This document shows, one piece after another, positions 12,207 to 26,700 of a DNA stretch of 64,000 bases. The DNA lies in NCBI RefSeq assembly GCF_040436345.1, contig NC_133230.1:18424197-18488196 (forward strand), in the 5' to 3' direction. A program made the position numbers and the translations under genes. The notes under the pieces were generated by a model. That model was not told the origin of the DNA, did not search any database, and saw only the letters and a program-made list of their open reading frames with translations. Source of the DNA: Pagrus major. Taxonomy: Eukaryota; Chordata; Actinopteri; Spariformes; Sparidae. Positions within the stretch are counted from its first letter, which is position 1. Each line of letters begins with the position of its first letter.

Positions 12207-15200
12207 TAACTGTCAATCTCCTGACAACCGAGGATGAAATCAACAACTCAAAGAGCCAAAAGAAGCCTAAAAATGGAAACTAAAGAGAGTATTTAGTATG
12301 AAACTATAAAAGACTTCTCATGTAAATGTCTGGTGTGGGATTTGCTCATTAAGTCTTTCGACAGATAAAAACAGCATACAGCTTTCATGTCTCTTTGTTT
12401 TTTTTTATTTCTGGCATGGTGGGTAGAGGTATGGAAATTGCAATCAGAAAATGTGAGAATCTTCGACGACACTAACACTTTCTTTCAAGATCATTTTTGC
12501 TGATTCCCTGCTGGGCTCGATATCATCAAAACTGTCTCACAAAGTGAAGAAAACTGAGACATCATCGGTATCTAACTTGCAATAATGAATACATTTTTTG
12601 ATCACTATCAACCTATTTATAGCTGTGTATTAGTCAGACATTGATTTCAAATGAAGCCAGTCAGTTAGCTTCAAACTAAATGTTTTTTAAAAGGACAAAT
12701 TATTCCTGCTCAGAGCGCTGCTGCTACATTTTAATCACTCTTACTTCAAACCATCTCCCAACATCAAAGATGGTGTTTGGGGCAGAAGTCAGACAGTTAC
12801 CTGCAGATGAGAAAAGAGCGGGAGCTGATTTACAGCAGGAATATTCCTGCCGAATGGTAATTTGCAGTTTCAGCCCCATATTGGCAGTGACCCTCTGGCC
12901 CATTGTGCCTTTGAAATGCTCATCTGATTAGGAAGGTCGTGCAGAAAGAGGCAAAAACTGGGAACAAGCTCTCCGAACGCAGCGATGATTATACAAGCTT
13001 CCTGTTTTATCTGCAAATGAGAGGGTCTGCAGCAGAGAGCGGACTAGACAACTTTGTTTAGTTTAAGTACATGTTTCTTTAAAAATAATGTAGTTCAGAC
13101 TGCAGTTTTCTCTGAATCACAGTGGTCATCAGTGGTCTGCTCCCTCCCAAACATAACATTTGGACATTGTAGAATTCATAATAAAGCACACTACTGAAAT
13201 GCACCAATAAACAAACATCACATCAACACACTTCGCTGAAGAATTACACAACAGCAGCCGTCCTTGGGCTCAGTTCAGGCTGGGCAGAGGGGCAACCTAA
13301 AGACTCAAAGTGTGTAATGAGGATTTTACTGCTCATGGGGAATGGAGGGAAACAGTGGTCTGCTGCCCTGGTGGCTTGTGTCGGGGATCAATGGTCATTA
13401 ATCTTTCCAGAGAGGCTCCGGCTGCACTTTTTAGGGGGTAGAAGGATTGCTGACCCAAGTACAGGACGTCTTTCTGGGTCCAACCAGCAAGGTTTTCTGT
13501 GTTTGGACGCCACAGCACTTCTCGTCTGTTTTGTGGAGCTCCAAGCAGAGCTCAGTCAGGGTGGAGACTCGAATTGTTAAGCAGCAGCTGACGGATGTGA
13601 ACTTACTGCTCTTTTGGTAGACTCAGATCCTTTGATCTAAAAACACAACAATGAAAAATACACCTTGCAGTCTAAAGTCAAAATCTAACTTCTAAACTAA
13701 CAGGCCCCTTCAAAAGTTTAGATAAATCTGAGGAGTCATGAGATGGAAGATTTGGTAGGAGCAAAGAAAAATCTATTGGACGACTGCTACTATTGGATAT
13801 TGAAGTTATTTAAATGAAACCATATGAGAAGTTTAAAGGGTAAGTTACTCTTTGTTGGAACTGTGAAGAACTCTTAGGAATCTGAACAACACATTCACAT
13901 AACGACCGAATAGACTGAATGCTAGTGACTCCCAAACAACACTTATGGCCACTTATGGCCGTTCCCACAAACACAAAAACTTCCACGTATAGACCATTGG
14001 AGAGTACCAGCTACAGCCGAAGCAGACCTTCGTAGTCAAGTGAATAACCTCGTGAACTGTGCAAAGTTTGGTTAGGTTTAGGCACAAAAACCACTTGGTT
14101 AGGGTAAGGAAAATATCAGGGTATTAATTAAATATGTTACATGCAGTATGTGACAAAGTTTGAGTAAGTTACATAAGTTACAGATTATTTTTAGGGTAAC
14201 ACTCAACATGATTAATAAATTGTTAATTTAAAGTTGAAAAATGGTTCATAAAGCAGTTCATTGTTTGTTAAAAGTGAAATAACTATTAACGGGCTGCACC
14301 CTAAAGCTGATATATGCTATGGCGTTGAATCTACACTGCCTCTGCCCTACACGTTAGCCTACACTGTAGCCTGACGTGCACCTCCCCAGAAATGTAACTA
14401 CATGTCACGGCAGCGCGAACAGCAGCGACTACGACTGGTCCAGTAAATGTACTTGAATAATGTTACTTTCCACCACTATGTATTGCATGTAGTAACTGAT
14501 TATGCACTGTAAAGGCACTTACTACTTTAAACCATACCTAAGATACATCAAGTGTTATGATGCAGTTTTACGTCTCTAGTTATAAGACATGCGTACATAA
14601 TATCTTTTACCGACAATGACAACATTTACAGGCCTTTGAATGTAATATTGGCACTGTAAAACCTCCACTAAACATAATAATTGTAAAATTAAACACTAAT
14701 ATCTTCTGTCGGATACAATCATATCATGCTGATCTGTTCCAGCTCCGAGGTTGGAAAATTACCAATAAACCACCTGGGAAGAAAAGAGCAGTCCTCCCTA
14801 CCGCTGTGAAAAATATTTGGAGGGTACCTTTCACTCTGAAGTGAAGTCGTGAAATTTAATGGCGTCAGAGTATGGTTGAATAGTTTAATGAACCTGCACA
14901 TATAATCCCTGTGTAAATCAGCCGCCCACACAAGAGTTTCACACAGCAGCTAATGTAACGTTATAAAGAATTATTGGCAGCGCTCTAAGTAAAGTAGAGC
15001 TGACATCACACAGACATAATATCACTTTTTTATACAGTTTTACTAATATTAGTGCAGTGTACCATGGGGTATTACACTGTATATGTAGCATTTGAGAAAG
15101 TCAGGCGACCTACTGCCATTCAGTCTCTTTACTGAAGAGACATAAGAAGATGTTTGAAGTTGGTGAGTACTTCACTTTCTCCCTCAGGTCAATACGGCTT

Positions 15201-17065
15201 GAATAACTAAACACCATTCAGTTTAAGAGTATCCTTCATCTGTCCTGCACTGTGCTGAGCTGCGTTTTGGGGGCGTAGACTGTAAATGCAACCCGGCCGG
15301 ACTTCAGCATCAGGCACAGCGCTGCTTGACTGGAGTCAAGGACACTTAGTGACATGATACTAATAGAGGTTGGCACTGAGACATAAAAAATACAAACACA
15401 TTTAGTTAAGAGGACTTCAAGGATCTCATAGGGCAAAGCTGTAACTCTTTACAGCCCGACAACAGCAGCAGTGCTTTTAAGGAACAATAAATATGAGGTT
15501 TTCCAAAGGAACAATTTGTCTTTGCTTTTGACAACCTGTCTACCTTCTCATTCCAGGGCCCAGTGCGATGAAATACATGAGAAGCATTGGAATAGATTCC
15601 TCAGTTTTCATTAAAGTCGTGCAAGATTTCCATCAATTGAAGCTTAGAATTTTTACCTGAACAAGATGTGCTGTGTAAACTAATCCTCATAGTATACTAA
15701 ATAAATAGAGAATAATGAAAACTTCTGTTGAAACTAATGAGCACTAAACACATTTTTTTTTATTTGGCCATGCTAATAGCAATTACCATCAAAAACAAGT
15801 ACAAGTAAGGCTAATGGAGACAACATTTATGTTTATTTAACAATTAGCAACAAACACACAAGTTAGGCTGATGAAAACTTTAGTTTTTAGTGATGAACCA
15901 AAATAACAATATTTTTGATCTAATGATGGCTTAAGGGATGGCCGTGTTTGTTACAATTCATCCTGAGGGCAACATGAATGTAGGCACCAGATTTCAAGGT
16001 AATCTAGTTGTTGAGGTATTTTGGTTGGGACCAAAATGGTGGCATGACCAATGGACTTGACATCCAAAGAGCTAAAAAAAAAAATAACTAAATTAAAAAA
16101 ACAGTCGTTAGTGAATGATTCATGAATCATAAAGTTGCTGTAGCCCTCGAGAATCATGTTTCTACTGTTCTGTCCAAAGTAGGATGCAGTTAAATCCCCT
16201 CTTGGATTTATTTTGACACACTGGCAGACCACATAGAGACAGAGAGCAAAACACTTAACAACAACAGCCCATCACTGTGACCAAATGGGAAATGGTGTGA
16301 GGTTATTCCAGTACATACAAGGGAACAGTTGACTCCTGCACCTCCAACATGGCAAAACACTCTGCATGCATCACAGCTCTCCCTTCTCCTAGTCCATTTC
16401 TTTTTACTGTCTTAATTGTTTCCTCTGGTCAGTATCACAATGGCACCAAGGAAATATTTTATACATTCACCTCATTATTCACTATGTCTAATTAATGCTA
16501 CACTCGAAATAAGGAAAGTGCAATTTAGCATCTCCTGCCCGTCCCTGTAGGGGAATCCATTTAGGTGCAATGTAAAATCCTCTTTGATGTAGAAATCTAT
16601 TTTCATTGGTATCCAGAACTGTTGGTGCGCAACACAACAGCTGACCCTCTATTTTGTATCCCAAAAGGAATTCATTTTGCTGCAGCCCCTGTAGCTGTTT
16701 ATACTTTATAATTTCAATTTTATAATGTTTTTTTTTGGAGTTTAATTAAATGTTTGTGCATCCTCTCCATGATGCATTTACCACAACTTGCAACAGTTAA
16801 TATTTGTCTAACATTTTGAAGAAATAAAGGCAGGAATATCAACGCCACGTTTTGATATAAACGATTTAGAAACAAATCTAGTGGTATAATATCAAATCGA
16901 CACAAAAGAAGATAGGTAGGATGGTTATAATCGCATCATTTTTGCTATTGTTTTGATGCTGCTTGTCAAACTCAGAACATTAACACATCTCCACTCCCTG
17001 GTGCATGTGTGTGACTGCTTTGTGTTGCTTTCAGTTAGTGTTAAGATGAAAGTTGGTGGTGCGGT
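12207..17065. other. Gene-poor stretch with decayed fish repeats
   Basis: No gene is supported. Three pieces resemble repeats I recall as widespread in fish: about 14040-14130 (motif GGTTAGGTTTAGGCACAAAA), about 14300-14430 (containing TAGCCTGACGTGCACCTCCC) and about 15950-16052 (containing CATCCTGAGGGCAACATGAA in inverse orientation to the repeat at 35690-35990). These assignments are from memory and were not searched. Confidence 0.5.
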
Positions 17066-17272
17066 GTGACAATACGTCAGAAATTTGATTTACTGCCGAG
17101 GAACCATTTGTCGACACGGATAACTGCGACGGATCGAGTGAATGAATTCTCCAATGACTTTTACGCAGACGGAGAAGTGTTGTTCTGTAAAGTGTGTCAG
17201 CACTTGGTGGGCTACCGAGGGAGACAGACAGTCCTGGAGCATCTGAAGTCCTTCATATTGGTGATGAAATAA
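17066..17272 (+). pseudogene. CGGBP1-like / hAT-derived zinc-finger ORF fragment
   Basis: A 68-codon ORF carries TDRVNEFSNDFYADGEVLFC, then KVCQHLV and LEHLKS. The order (D-R-V-x-E-F, acidic stretch, L-F-C-x2-C, then D/E-HLKS) is that of the N-terminal zinc finger of CGGBP1, a protein family derived from hAT transposase. The second zinc-binding histidine expected a few residues after HLKS is absent, because the frame runs into a stop, and the rest of the protein is missing. I read it as a decayed transposon or retrocopy fragment. A short intact gene is much less likely. The ATG at 17066 is simply the first in frame. Confidence 0.55.
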
Positions 17273-20200
17273 ATTATCAAGAAGAAGAAGAAGACGTCAT
17301 TCTGGCTCTCCAAGTCTTCTCAACATCGTCAAAGACGTTGAATTGACGTCTTTTGGATGTGTTTTGCTCAGTGGGGTAGTGATTTAAACTGTCCTATAAA
17401 TGGATTGGAGTAAGAAGTATGATATTTCTCTTTGTAGTGAACAGTACTTTCAATCAGTTACTTTCCACCGCTGACATATTTAACTTAAATACAACACAGT
17501 AACGGACACTGTCAGCTGACACATCCTGTCTCCAGAGAGTTCATTTACAGGAAAGGAGTATGAGTAGCAGCTTTTTAATTGGAGCGTCCCACTTTTTCCA
17601 AACCACTATGAGCAAGAAAATAATGGAAAAATTAAGCTCTCAACTGCAAGATGAGGATAAGTAAACAGCCTTCTTGTTATTGCACGAACATAGCTGTGCC
17701 CGCTAGCAGGCTGTGGTGGTTTAATATTTAATGATCTTCTCTGACTTCAGGAGCAAACCTTGGCAAAAAGCAACTGTGAAGAGCCCTCTATTACATTTAT
17801 CAGTGCAATGTTCGAAACTTGACTCACAACTGTGTCGCATACGAGAAGTAGATATGAAGTAGTTCAGGGGAGGATAACAGATGTCTCGCATTCAAATTAC
17901 AAAAAAGTCTGTTTGCTTTTTTCTTGGCTCACGGCCGTCCAGCGAACGGGGCCAGATGACCCAGATCAGGGTCAGTCGAGCTGAGCAGAAAGCAAGGAAA
18001 CACTGCGGATCTCATCTGGTCTTCAATGTGGACACATGACGGACCTCAGCTGGATCTCAGTTGACCACAGCATGCAATCACAGGAGAGCCAAATACACTA
18101 ATTGGTTACATAAAGAGTTGCTTCCAAAACTAGATATCCACCATCAAACATAGCATCGTTTACTCTTTTAAACCGATTGTTGGCATTTAAGTAGGACTTC
18201 CTGTGGAGGCTAAATGGTGGCATTTAGCCATTAAACTCATTTGACTTCTTTCTGTGGATGCACAACAGTAGAAGATGCAGAAGAAAGTGCATGTACATGT
18301 TGTCATATGTAAATATATGTGTCTATATTCATAAGAGTGAATTAGCATGTGTCAGGCTTTACAGTTGCCTATATAATAGAGCTGATTTGTTGTCAAAATA
18401 ACTACAGTACATCTGCATTTTCTTGTATGGACGAGTGTTTGCTGTCATTTTGCTCACCTAAAAAGCTGAAAATCCCATTAAATCTCTTTCAACATTCTTT
18501 ATGTTAATGCACGTGCCACCCATGAAGGTCCTGCCCTTAATTCCTTACAGGCGCTATTCCCAGTAATTAGGCTGACGTCAGCTCCCAGTAACGCTCCGGC
18601 TTTGAGATTCAACTGTAACAGAGTGGCAAAGTGCGTCAGGTATAAATTATATTTACAATAAACTCAGCCGGTGGAACGTGTTCCTAAAGCGTGCCAGCCT
18701 TTCAAACGACATCGTTTAGTCTCTGCTGTCCCACAGAGCAACACCTACCATTCAGCATTACCTATAAACTGATGTGTTATTTGGTGGTTTTTGGCCCGCA
18801 TATCCTGACTCGAGCTCGTGGACATTTATCCTCTAATAGTAGATGTACCTCTTAGTCACTGACCTCATTTTTGTTATATATTAAGACTGTTTTTGTGTAT
18901 AAAGACATGAATTCTTGTGCTTTTATTTTGTGTTGTCTTCTTGTTTTTCTTGTTTTGTTTGTGTGGGTGCAGCCTTTAACTAATGAAATCTCTACTTGTG
19001 TTTTTTACCACTATAAGGAAAAGCAGGGTGCACAATCTTTAATCTCTCCCATTTAAAAAGGTAAAACATTAACGTCCCTGTTTCACTTGTTGCCTCTGGT
19101 TGACCTCGCTGTTGTCGCGCAGCATAAAGAAGAAAATGATGTTATGTAGATTGAAGCCTCAGAGAGCCGTTTCTATCAAAACATTTGTCATCCAAACTAA
19201 TCAAGGCGAGGCAGCTACATTCATTAGCTCGCTGCAGTTCGTGCCCACTTGTCTGCAGACTTCAAGCTCCATTATTGTTACGGGATAGCTCGGTGACATT
19301 TGGCTACCACTCTGAATATTCATAATGCTCAAAAGTGCACTGTGAGTGCAGGCCTGACATTCTCCATGTACAAACAACAACTGGAACAGTTTCCTGATTT
19401 GTGAATGGTATTCCAGTGAATTGATTACAATGGTATGTTGATATTTCTTGGTGTTTGCAGTGGTTGCCAACCTTTTTGGCTTGTGATACTTAAAAACAAA
19501 GCTTTGTCTAACTGTTTACACTCATCTGACCGATTGACTTTCCTTCACATATTGCTTTATTTCAATACTTTATAGAGGCCCTCGTGAAGACAAGATTGTC
19601 CATTAAACCATGATAGAAGAGTAAAATTATTGTGAAATGTATATGGTGTTGTTTTTTTTCTGCTTTACTCAGCAGGGCTTTAAGTTGCAATAAATCTTTT
19701 AATATGGTGAAAGATATTTCAAGGTAACCCATGTGTTTTTACAACTGGGGAAATATAAAGATATTTTATATGACTGAGTCCCGTTTGTTTTCATTGTGCA
19801 TGCCCACAAGGGAGCCTATCTTCCCAAGAAAGAATGAGAGCATCGATGATTTCAGTCCTCTAATGATGGTAGGATCATGCGTCTTGACCGATATTGTTAT
19901 GAGCCGCAGAGTCCGTAGAAGATGGAGGTTGTGGTGGTTGAAACTCCCATATGAAACATAAAATTATTTTCTTATGGGAGTCAGCTGTTTGCCTCCTTCT
20001 GACAGTCAACATGGTTTCTTTTAACTGTGAGCATGACCATTACCCGCAAAATTGTCATTTTAACCCAACCCTATGATTCTTCCTTTATTCTCACCAAATC
20101 GTTTTGTGCCCAAATCTAACCAAAATATAACAATTGCTGTGTAACATAAGAAAGTATTTTTATTTTTTGTAAATGCTTTGGAAGACGCAGACCTGATGAT

Positions 20201-20446
20201 GTGATCCTGCTGATACGGCATCAGATTAGAAAATGCTTATTTGTGTCGTTCTAAAGGGCTGTTACAAACAAAGCATTTAGTCGTTTAATCTGAAAGACTT
20301 GGCACCAGTCAGTAGTTTCACATTACTCCACTGACTGACAGCTGGCAGCAGTAATGATCAAAGTGTTTGGTGTGGCACATTGAATGTAAACAATATTTGT
20401 TTACAAGAAAACTCCATAGGGGAGCTTCAAGTCTTCAAAGGTTTAA
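17273..20446. other. Gene-poor stretch, no gene recognised
   Basis: No supported gene. A GAA/AAG-rich run follows the zinc-finger relic at about 17278-17295. At about 20040-20150 there is an inverse-oriented piece of the same GGTTAGGTTTAGGCAC-type repeat seen near 14068. Confidence 0.5.
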
Positions 20447-20766
20447 GATACGATACAATGCGATTCAATAGAGTATGATGCGATACAGTACAGTACGGTA
20501 CGGTGCGATGCGATGCGATGCGATGCGATACAATACAGTACAGTACGATGTGATGCGATGCAATATGGTACGGCGCGATGTGATACGATGCAGTACAATA
20601 CAGTACGGTACGATGCGATATGATACAATACAATGCAATACTATACAAAACTGTAGGTTACGATACAATGCAATACAATACAATACGCTGCAGTACAGTA
20701 CATTACGATACGGTATGATACGATGTGATACTATATGATAAGGTATGATACGATACACTACAGTAT
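20447..20766. repeat. Degenerate pentanucleotide repeat tract (CGATA/CGATG-type)
   Basis: About 320 bp made almost wholly of five-base units such as CGATA, CGATG, CAATA, CAGTA and CGGTA. Because 5 and 3 are coprime the tract is open in several frames on both strands, which explains the overlapping 60-97 codon ORFs here; they are not genes. Units near 20505-20530 (repeated GATGC) are more uniform than the flanks, indicating local homogenisation. Confidence 0.9.
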
Positions 20767-23700
20767 GTTATTCATTTTTTATGTAACAAGATTGAAAAAA
20801 GGTAACTTTTATTCTAGTTTTTCGAGTAGAGATAGGTGAAATAAACTCACTCCACAAGCCGATATTTTCACTTACATTAGGAAAATGTATTCTTGGGAGT
20901 AATAATTGAATGATTTCTTAAAAATTGAGATTTTGGTAACGCAGACTGAACTTTGCATAATTACTTTCTGATGCAATAAAGCAGCAAAAACTGTAGTTTC
21001 CATATTCCCAACAAAGCCAAAAATAGAAAGTAGTTGCTCATCAGTCCAGGCGTGTCTTTCGGTGGATGACTTGCTAAACACTGCAAAATTTCAGAAGTGG
21101 GTGGGAATCCGGTAAACAACAACAATCTCCCCTGTTCATATAGTGAAGATGAAAGTATGTGTCTCTGTCAAAATAAGGGAAGAAAGCCTGACGGTTTTCC
21201 AAGTAATGATAACTAGAGGCAAGATGTAAAAGATTAATGAGAGGACCCTGTCAGGAATGAATCAGTCAGGTTAGAGCTCAGTCATCACAGGCAGAATTGG
21301 TCTCTTGCCTTTTTCCTTCCTTCCTTTTTTTAAACATAATAACACCTCCATGTTTCTCTCAGATTGTCATTTTCTGTTTCTTTTTCCAACACAGCAGACA
21401 AGATGACGGACTCGACAATGAACACAAACTGCATGACTAATATACTGTACAAAACATGGCCAGGACCTCATGATGTAACCTTGCATGCAATCAAAGTCTT
21501 GCATACTGATTGGTGTTATCCTGTGAAGTGACAGACAGTGAAAGGTCAACAACGGAAAGTCCTAGACAGCATGCAATACTAAAAGGCTGCCATGACCTTC
21601 AGGCAGTGGCATTCTGGGAAGAGGAGAGAGGCGTTATGATGTGGGGGTAATTGAAACACAGTGCCGTGATTAGTGGAGGTTTTTATTCGTGACTTCATGA
21701 TGGTGAAAGGTCGCAACAAAGCCGAGGTCCTTCATTTTGATCTGGCGCGTTGCACTGATGTAGCATGTACTGTATATATCACAGGTGGCAAAGATTGCAA
21801 AAGAATGAATCTTTTCAAATGCACAAGTCAAATGACCCGATTTAAAGCGTGTTTATTACAAAAAGGAACCAATGTGGTTGCAGGAAATCATCAGTCATCC
21901 CCTGAGTTATCGTGGCATATGGTTTGCGACCCTTCGTGGTATCACAGTTTAAAGGATCAATAGTTCACAGCTTGCTCCTTATCAAGAGATAATCAAATGC
22001 GGTCTGCCTACACTGGCTTATCCCCTCATGTTTTTAAATGTATTCACTTGCCCAGAGGCACGTAAAGTAAGGTCAGGTAAGGTTACACTACAGTAAAGTT
22101 AGTCTGTTACAGAGGGATTAACAGCTTTTTGCAGAAGCAGGCAGAGCCCTTTTCTCTGAAGGAGAAACCAAATTATTCATGCTTTGATTATTTGTTGCAG
22201 TCCTGAAAAAGTGAAAGCTGATGTGTATTTACGTGTGTTTGTAAAGGGTGGATTTGTATGTATGGAGACCAAAAGTGTTCATTGGTAGATCATAAATCGG
22301 ACGTTATGAAATAATTACATAAATGAAAAACCTAAAGGTAAAACACAAACATAAAAAATGCAAAATGATGCAATAACCATATTATGAAATGTCTTTTTTA
22401 TGCAATGCCACAATTATTTCATCACCATGTCAATTAATCATTTCCTGAGGGTAAATTTTATTTTGCAGATTGTTTTATTAAAAAAAGAATAGCACTGCAC
22501 TAACCCTAATCCTGCACTCACACTGTTAGAGATTTTTCTGTTCAGAAGCACTCGTTTAGGGGTGCTGTTTGTGCTGTTTTTGTTTTTTCCCTGCTAATAA
22601 GGAGAGATAGTGAGGATTTGTTGTCCACACCTCTCTGTCTCAGCTTCGGGTCTGCATCACAATTATTTTTAATCGGTTGATTATTTTTATAATGCCTGGT
22701 TTTCTGAGGGTGATGAATCCCCCTCAGCATCCCAAATGAAGTTATATTCTTCATCGTGTTGTCCAGGTTAATATTGCCTGCATGAAACAACAAAGTAAGA
22801 ATGTACCGGGCGACTACTACTACAACTAAAAGATGACTTTTAGTAGTATATCTCCAGAAAATTGTAGTTTCACCATGGCAAACACAGCCACGTCAATCAG
22901 AATCTTTTTGCACAGCAGTTGTCTTAAACTTCCTAAAAGAAGTCTCCTTTGCACATTTAATCGACTTCATGACATTTTCCATTGCCGAGGAAAAGTGGTT
23001 AGGAAAGAACATAGGAGGTGACTATTCGACCGCACCCTAGACCTTAATTCAAAAGTCTTTATCTGTCAATTAAGGAAGAGCCTGTTATGTGAGTGGCTGT
23101 TGTCTGAATAAGCAGAGCAAAATGTAATCTAAATCACTTCCAGATCTGGTACACTTAGTTTAAATGTCATTGAAATGGAAGCAGACTCTCACACGATGGT
23201 AAAGGTCTATTCCTCTGGTAATGCCTGCCAAAGCAATTACATTGGTGCTTAATAATACCATATAATAGGAGCTTATATCCTGGCACCTACTTTTACCCTA
23301 ACATTGTGACATGACTAATATCTTTCTGAGTATAACATTAATGCCTAAACAATCCTATAATCAATGATTGTATTGCAACTGGTTTTAAAACACAAGAATA
23401 GATTTTGGCCTAAAAAACAGAAAGGTGCTTCTTTCATCTGTGAATGTCCAACCGGAGAAATCTATGTACAAATCAAAGCCTGGATGAGTTGAACTACAAC
23501 AGAAGGCCAGCTTGCTCTATTGCTGCTGACATCCAGGGTAATTGCCCTGCTCCGCTGCTGAAATGTCACGGCTGCTCTTATCCCAGGTGGGCTATTCCAT
23601 CAACTAATAAATGCCATTGCCCCTCTCTCAGCACCATAGCACCATAACATAATATGATACAACACTCATAAAAATCAGCGGATGACACACACCTCACCGC

Positions 23701-26700
23701 AGATGTAATTAGCAGCACTTATCAAGATCTAATTTGCTCGCTGCTAATTTGTTGTGTGACTGGTGTTTTACTGCTCGATCTAATCAGATAGCTTTAAGGG
23801 GATTAACATGATTCTAAATAAGGCTGTTTACCAATGTTAACGTTTGCATTTGCTCTTATAATTGGCATGTTTTATGATGTCGGGATATCAAATCAAAATT
23901 TTTTTTTTTTGTTCAGGATATCAGCAACGGACAGAGGGTTGAGTAAATAAACTGCCGTGCACCCTTTATAAAGTACATTTCTGCCTGGGTGTCACACTTT
24001 GTTTCAACAAAGACAATAGCCGTGACATCAAAAAGTATAATCTTCTTCGTAACTTGCAAACGCATTAATTCAGGAAACCCAAGTTAATCTACTGTAAGAC
24101 ATCACAATTTCCTTCCACATGCAGACAAACTGTCTCCAACGCATATGACTATTTGGCTTTAATTTCAGCCAGCAATTACTAAAGACCTTATCTCATTTAT
24201 ATGGTAATAACACCTCTGATGTCAGCTCTGGCAGCGCAGATCGCGAGCTAAGCAGGGATGGCCTTTTGTGGCCGGGGCTCGTTCACTTCATTCTCCTGCC
24301 TGACTGCACTGACCGGCAAAGAGAGGTCAGTGTCTAAGGGGATCGAGCAGCAGCTCCAGCCTGTGTGTGTGTGTGTGTTGGGTGGATTTAATTTACTGTG
24401 ACATATTGTTGGTAGCACTTACAGAGGTAATATGTAGTCTTTTGTTTTGGGATGCGGCCGAAGGAAGCAGCTTGACCTTCAGCTGTGTTTATTAGCAGCA
24501 GGGATGTTGTCATCCATTATAAGACAAACCTGTGTTTGAGTGAAGTTGACAAAGTTGACAAAAAGCAACACAATATTAATAAGAAATTGTTTTGTCATTG
24601 GTAAGTCGTAAATGAAACCAAACTTGCGTCACCCCTTGAACAGTGATTGAAGCTAACAATAGCTTAATAACCTTTCAAGCATTAATGATTTTCACTATTC
24701 ATACATGTGTTGCAATCAAAAGCGAGCCAGCCCAGGACTTTGTCTGCTCACCCGGTTGCTTTTTTACGTTACATGCAGTTGCAATGTACCAAGTATCAGT
24801 TTAAAAAAAACTTTTTTTACAAACATTTGTAACGGTTGCTTTCCATTGTACACCTTTGCACACATACCATGGCAATGGTGGAATACATAGGGCAACGGAC
24901 AGTCTAACAGATAGTGGTAATGCAACACTTAGGGATGCCATTCGCCATAAAACTGCAGCGAGAGACATTAATTTATTACTTTTATTATTTTAACGAACAC
25001 GGTAGGTTTGGGACTGTTTTGTCTGGTGCTCTTGAATGCCATTTAATAGTCAACAAATGTGTGAGACAAGTATTGTTTTGGTTTGTTGCCAATGAGAAAT
25101 GAGAAGTATGGTCACGTCTATCTCAGGCTGAAATCAGTGACTAATTGTTTTAAAATTCTTGAGAATTTTGAGCTGTCAATCTGCCACCTTATCACTGTGA
25201 TTAGCTTGACAGGTATAGCAACAGTAACTTTAAGGCTGATTTATGTTTGCATGTCGGCTCTACGCAGAGTCTGCGTTGTTGGGGTTGGCGAGCGGATTGC
25301 CCGCTGTACTTTCCCTGGTAAACACACCAACCCCTTCGGCTCACAGTTGCATCTCTGGGCTTGGCAGAGTGGAGTGTCCGCAGGGAGGGCACCCAGCCTG
25401 TCCGCTGTCTCTAGCCAAGACACGAATAATAAAAGAAAATGTAACGTGTCTTACTAAATAAACATGTTTGTAAATGAAAGTGAACAAAAACCATCAGTAT
25501 TCAGGAAATCAAATATCTTCAAAGTCTGGCAAGAGAGTTTTTCAGTTACACTGAGCCACCTGATTACTAATTTCTCACTTCTAATCAGTATTCCAAGAAA
25601 ACATCTTGCAAGTATTTCAGGAAAGAGTTTTTTTGGCAAATGGGGAGATAATTCTTTCGTTTTTGCCCAGAATGGATTAACAGAAACTTGGCAGGAAAGG
25701 CCACTCCACTTCTGAGGTGTGATTTGAATATTGACCTGAAGCAGTGATATCCATGTCAGACTGTGATAGCTGTTGCTAATGGGAGGTCAGCCAGGGGTCA
25801 CAGGAAAGTGCTGCGAACATGAGAGGTGAGAGTAATGAGATTGCCTAAATATCTCTGAAAAGTGAGCTCAGTTTGAGTCTTGAAACTTTTTTATTGAAAT
25901 TAAAGAGCTCTTTCAAAAGGAGACATTATTTACAATCTACCCACCTGCCATGTTTTCATGGCAACATTTTTTGTATTAGTGTATTTACCCCTGACAAGTG
26001 TCTGCTCGGACTTCTAAAATTGAGACAGACTTGATCTCTCTTTCCTTCATTGTTCCCTACATGTTGAAAAATCTGAGCTGTCTTCTCCACAGCAGTATGA
26101 GGACATTAATGAGAAGCACAGTATTGATTTTCAATGAAAACACTGCACTGCTTTGTTGCATTTCTTTAACCTTGGCTTCCCTGAACCCGAAGCTGCCCAA
26201 TTCAATTTTTCTTTGCTGGATTTTTCATCTCTCTCTCTCAAGGGGAAATTTCATTAACTCTTTACTCCAGTGCTTGGCATCTGTTGTTCCAACCATAGTT
26301 TAGTTGAAAAAAAAAAAACAAGAAAAGGAAAATAGGGTAAAGTCGACCTATTTTTTTCCAAACTGAAGTGTACAGCGCTCAGTCAGCGCTTTGAGAGCTG
26401 AAGATGTAAAAGTGGCATTTACAATTCCAAAAACGTCACGTTCCAAAACAGGATTTTGTGTGACGGATCTGTACTGTCACCTCTCAACAACTCTTGAATC
26501 CGCAGCTTGTGGCGAGCAGACTCCCACTCACAGATGAGTGTCGACAGCCTGTGTTTCATGCTGCGTTTTAAGCTCATTTGGGCTCAACAGTCTTGGCAGG
26601 TCAAAGGAGAGCTATGAGCACCATCAGGCTTGTCACTGAGCGGAGCTTTCGGATGTTGGTGGTCTGTTTAACAGGCGTAACATTTCTCCTTGTCAGCCTG

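Noticed and set aside
20427-20758. Four overlapping ORFs of 61-97 codons on both strands
   Set aside because: All are translations of the same five-base repeat tract.
21673-21963. 96-codon plus-strand ORF as a small secreted or cysteine-rich protein
   Set aside because: No signal peptide, domain or splice continuation is visible, and ORFs of this length occur by chance in the surrounding gene-poor DNA.
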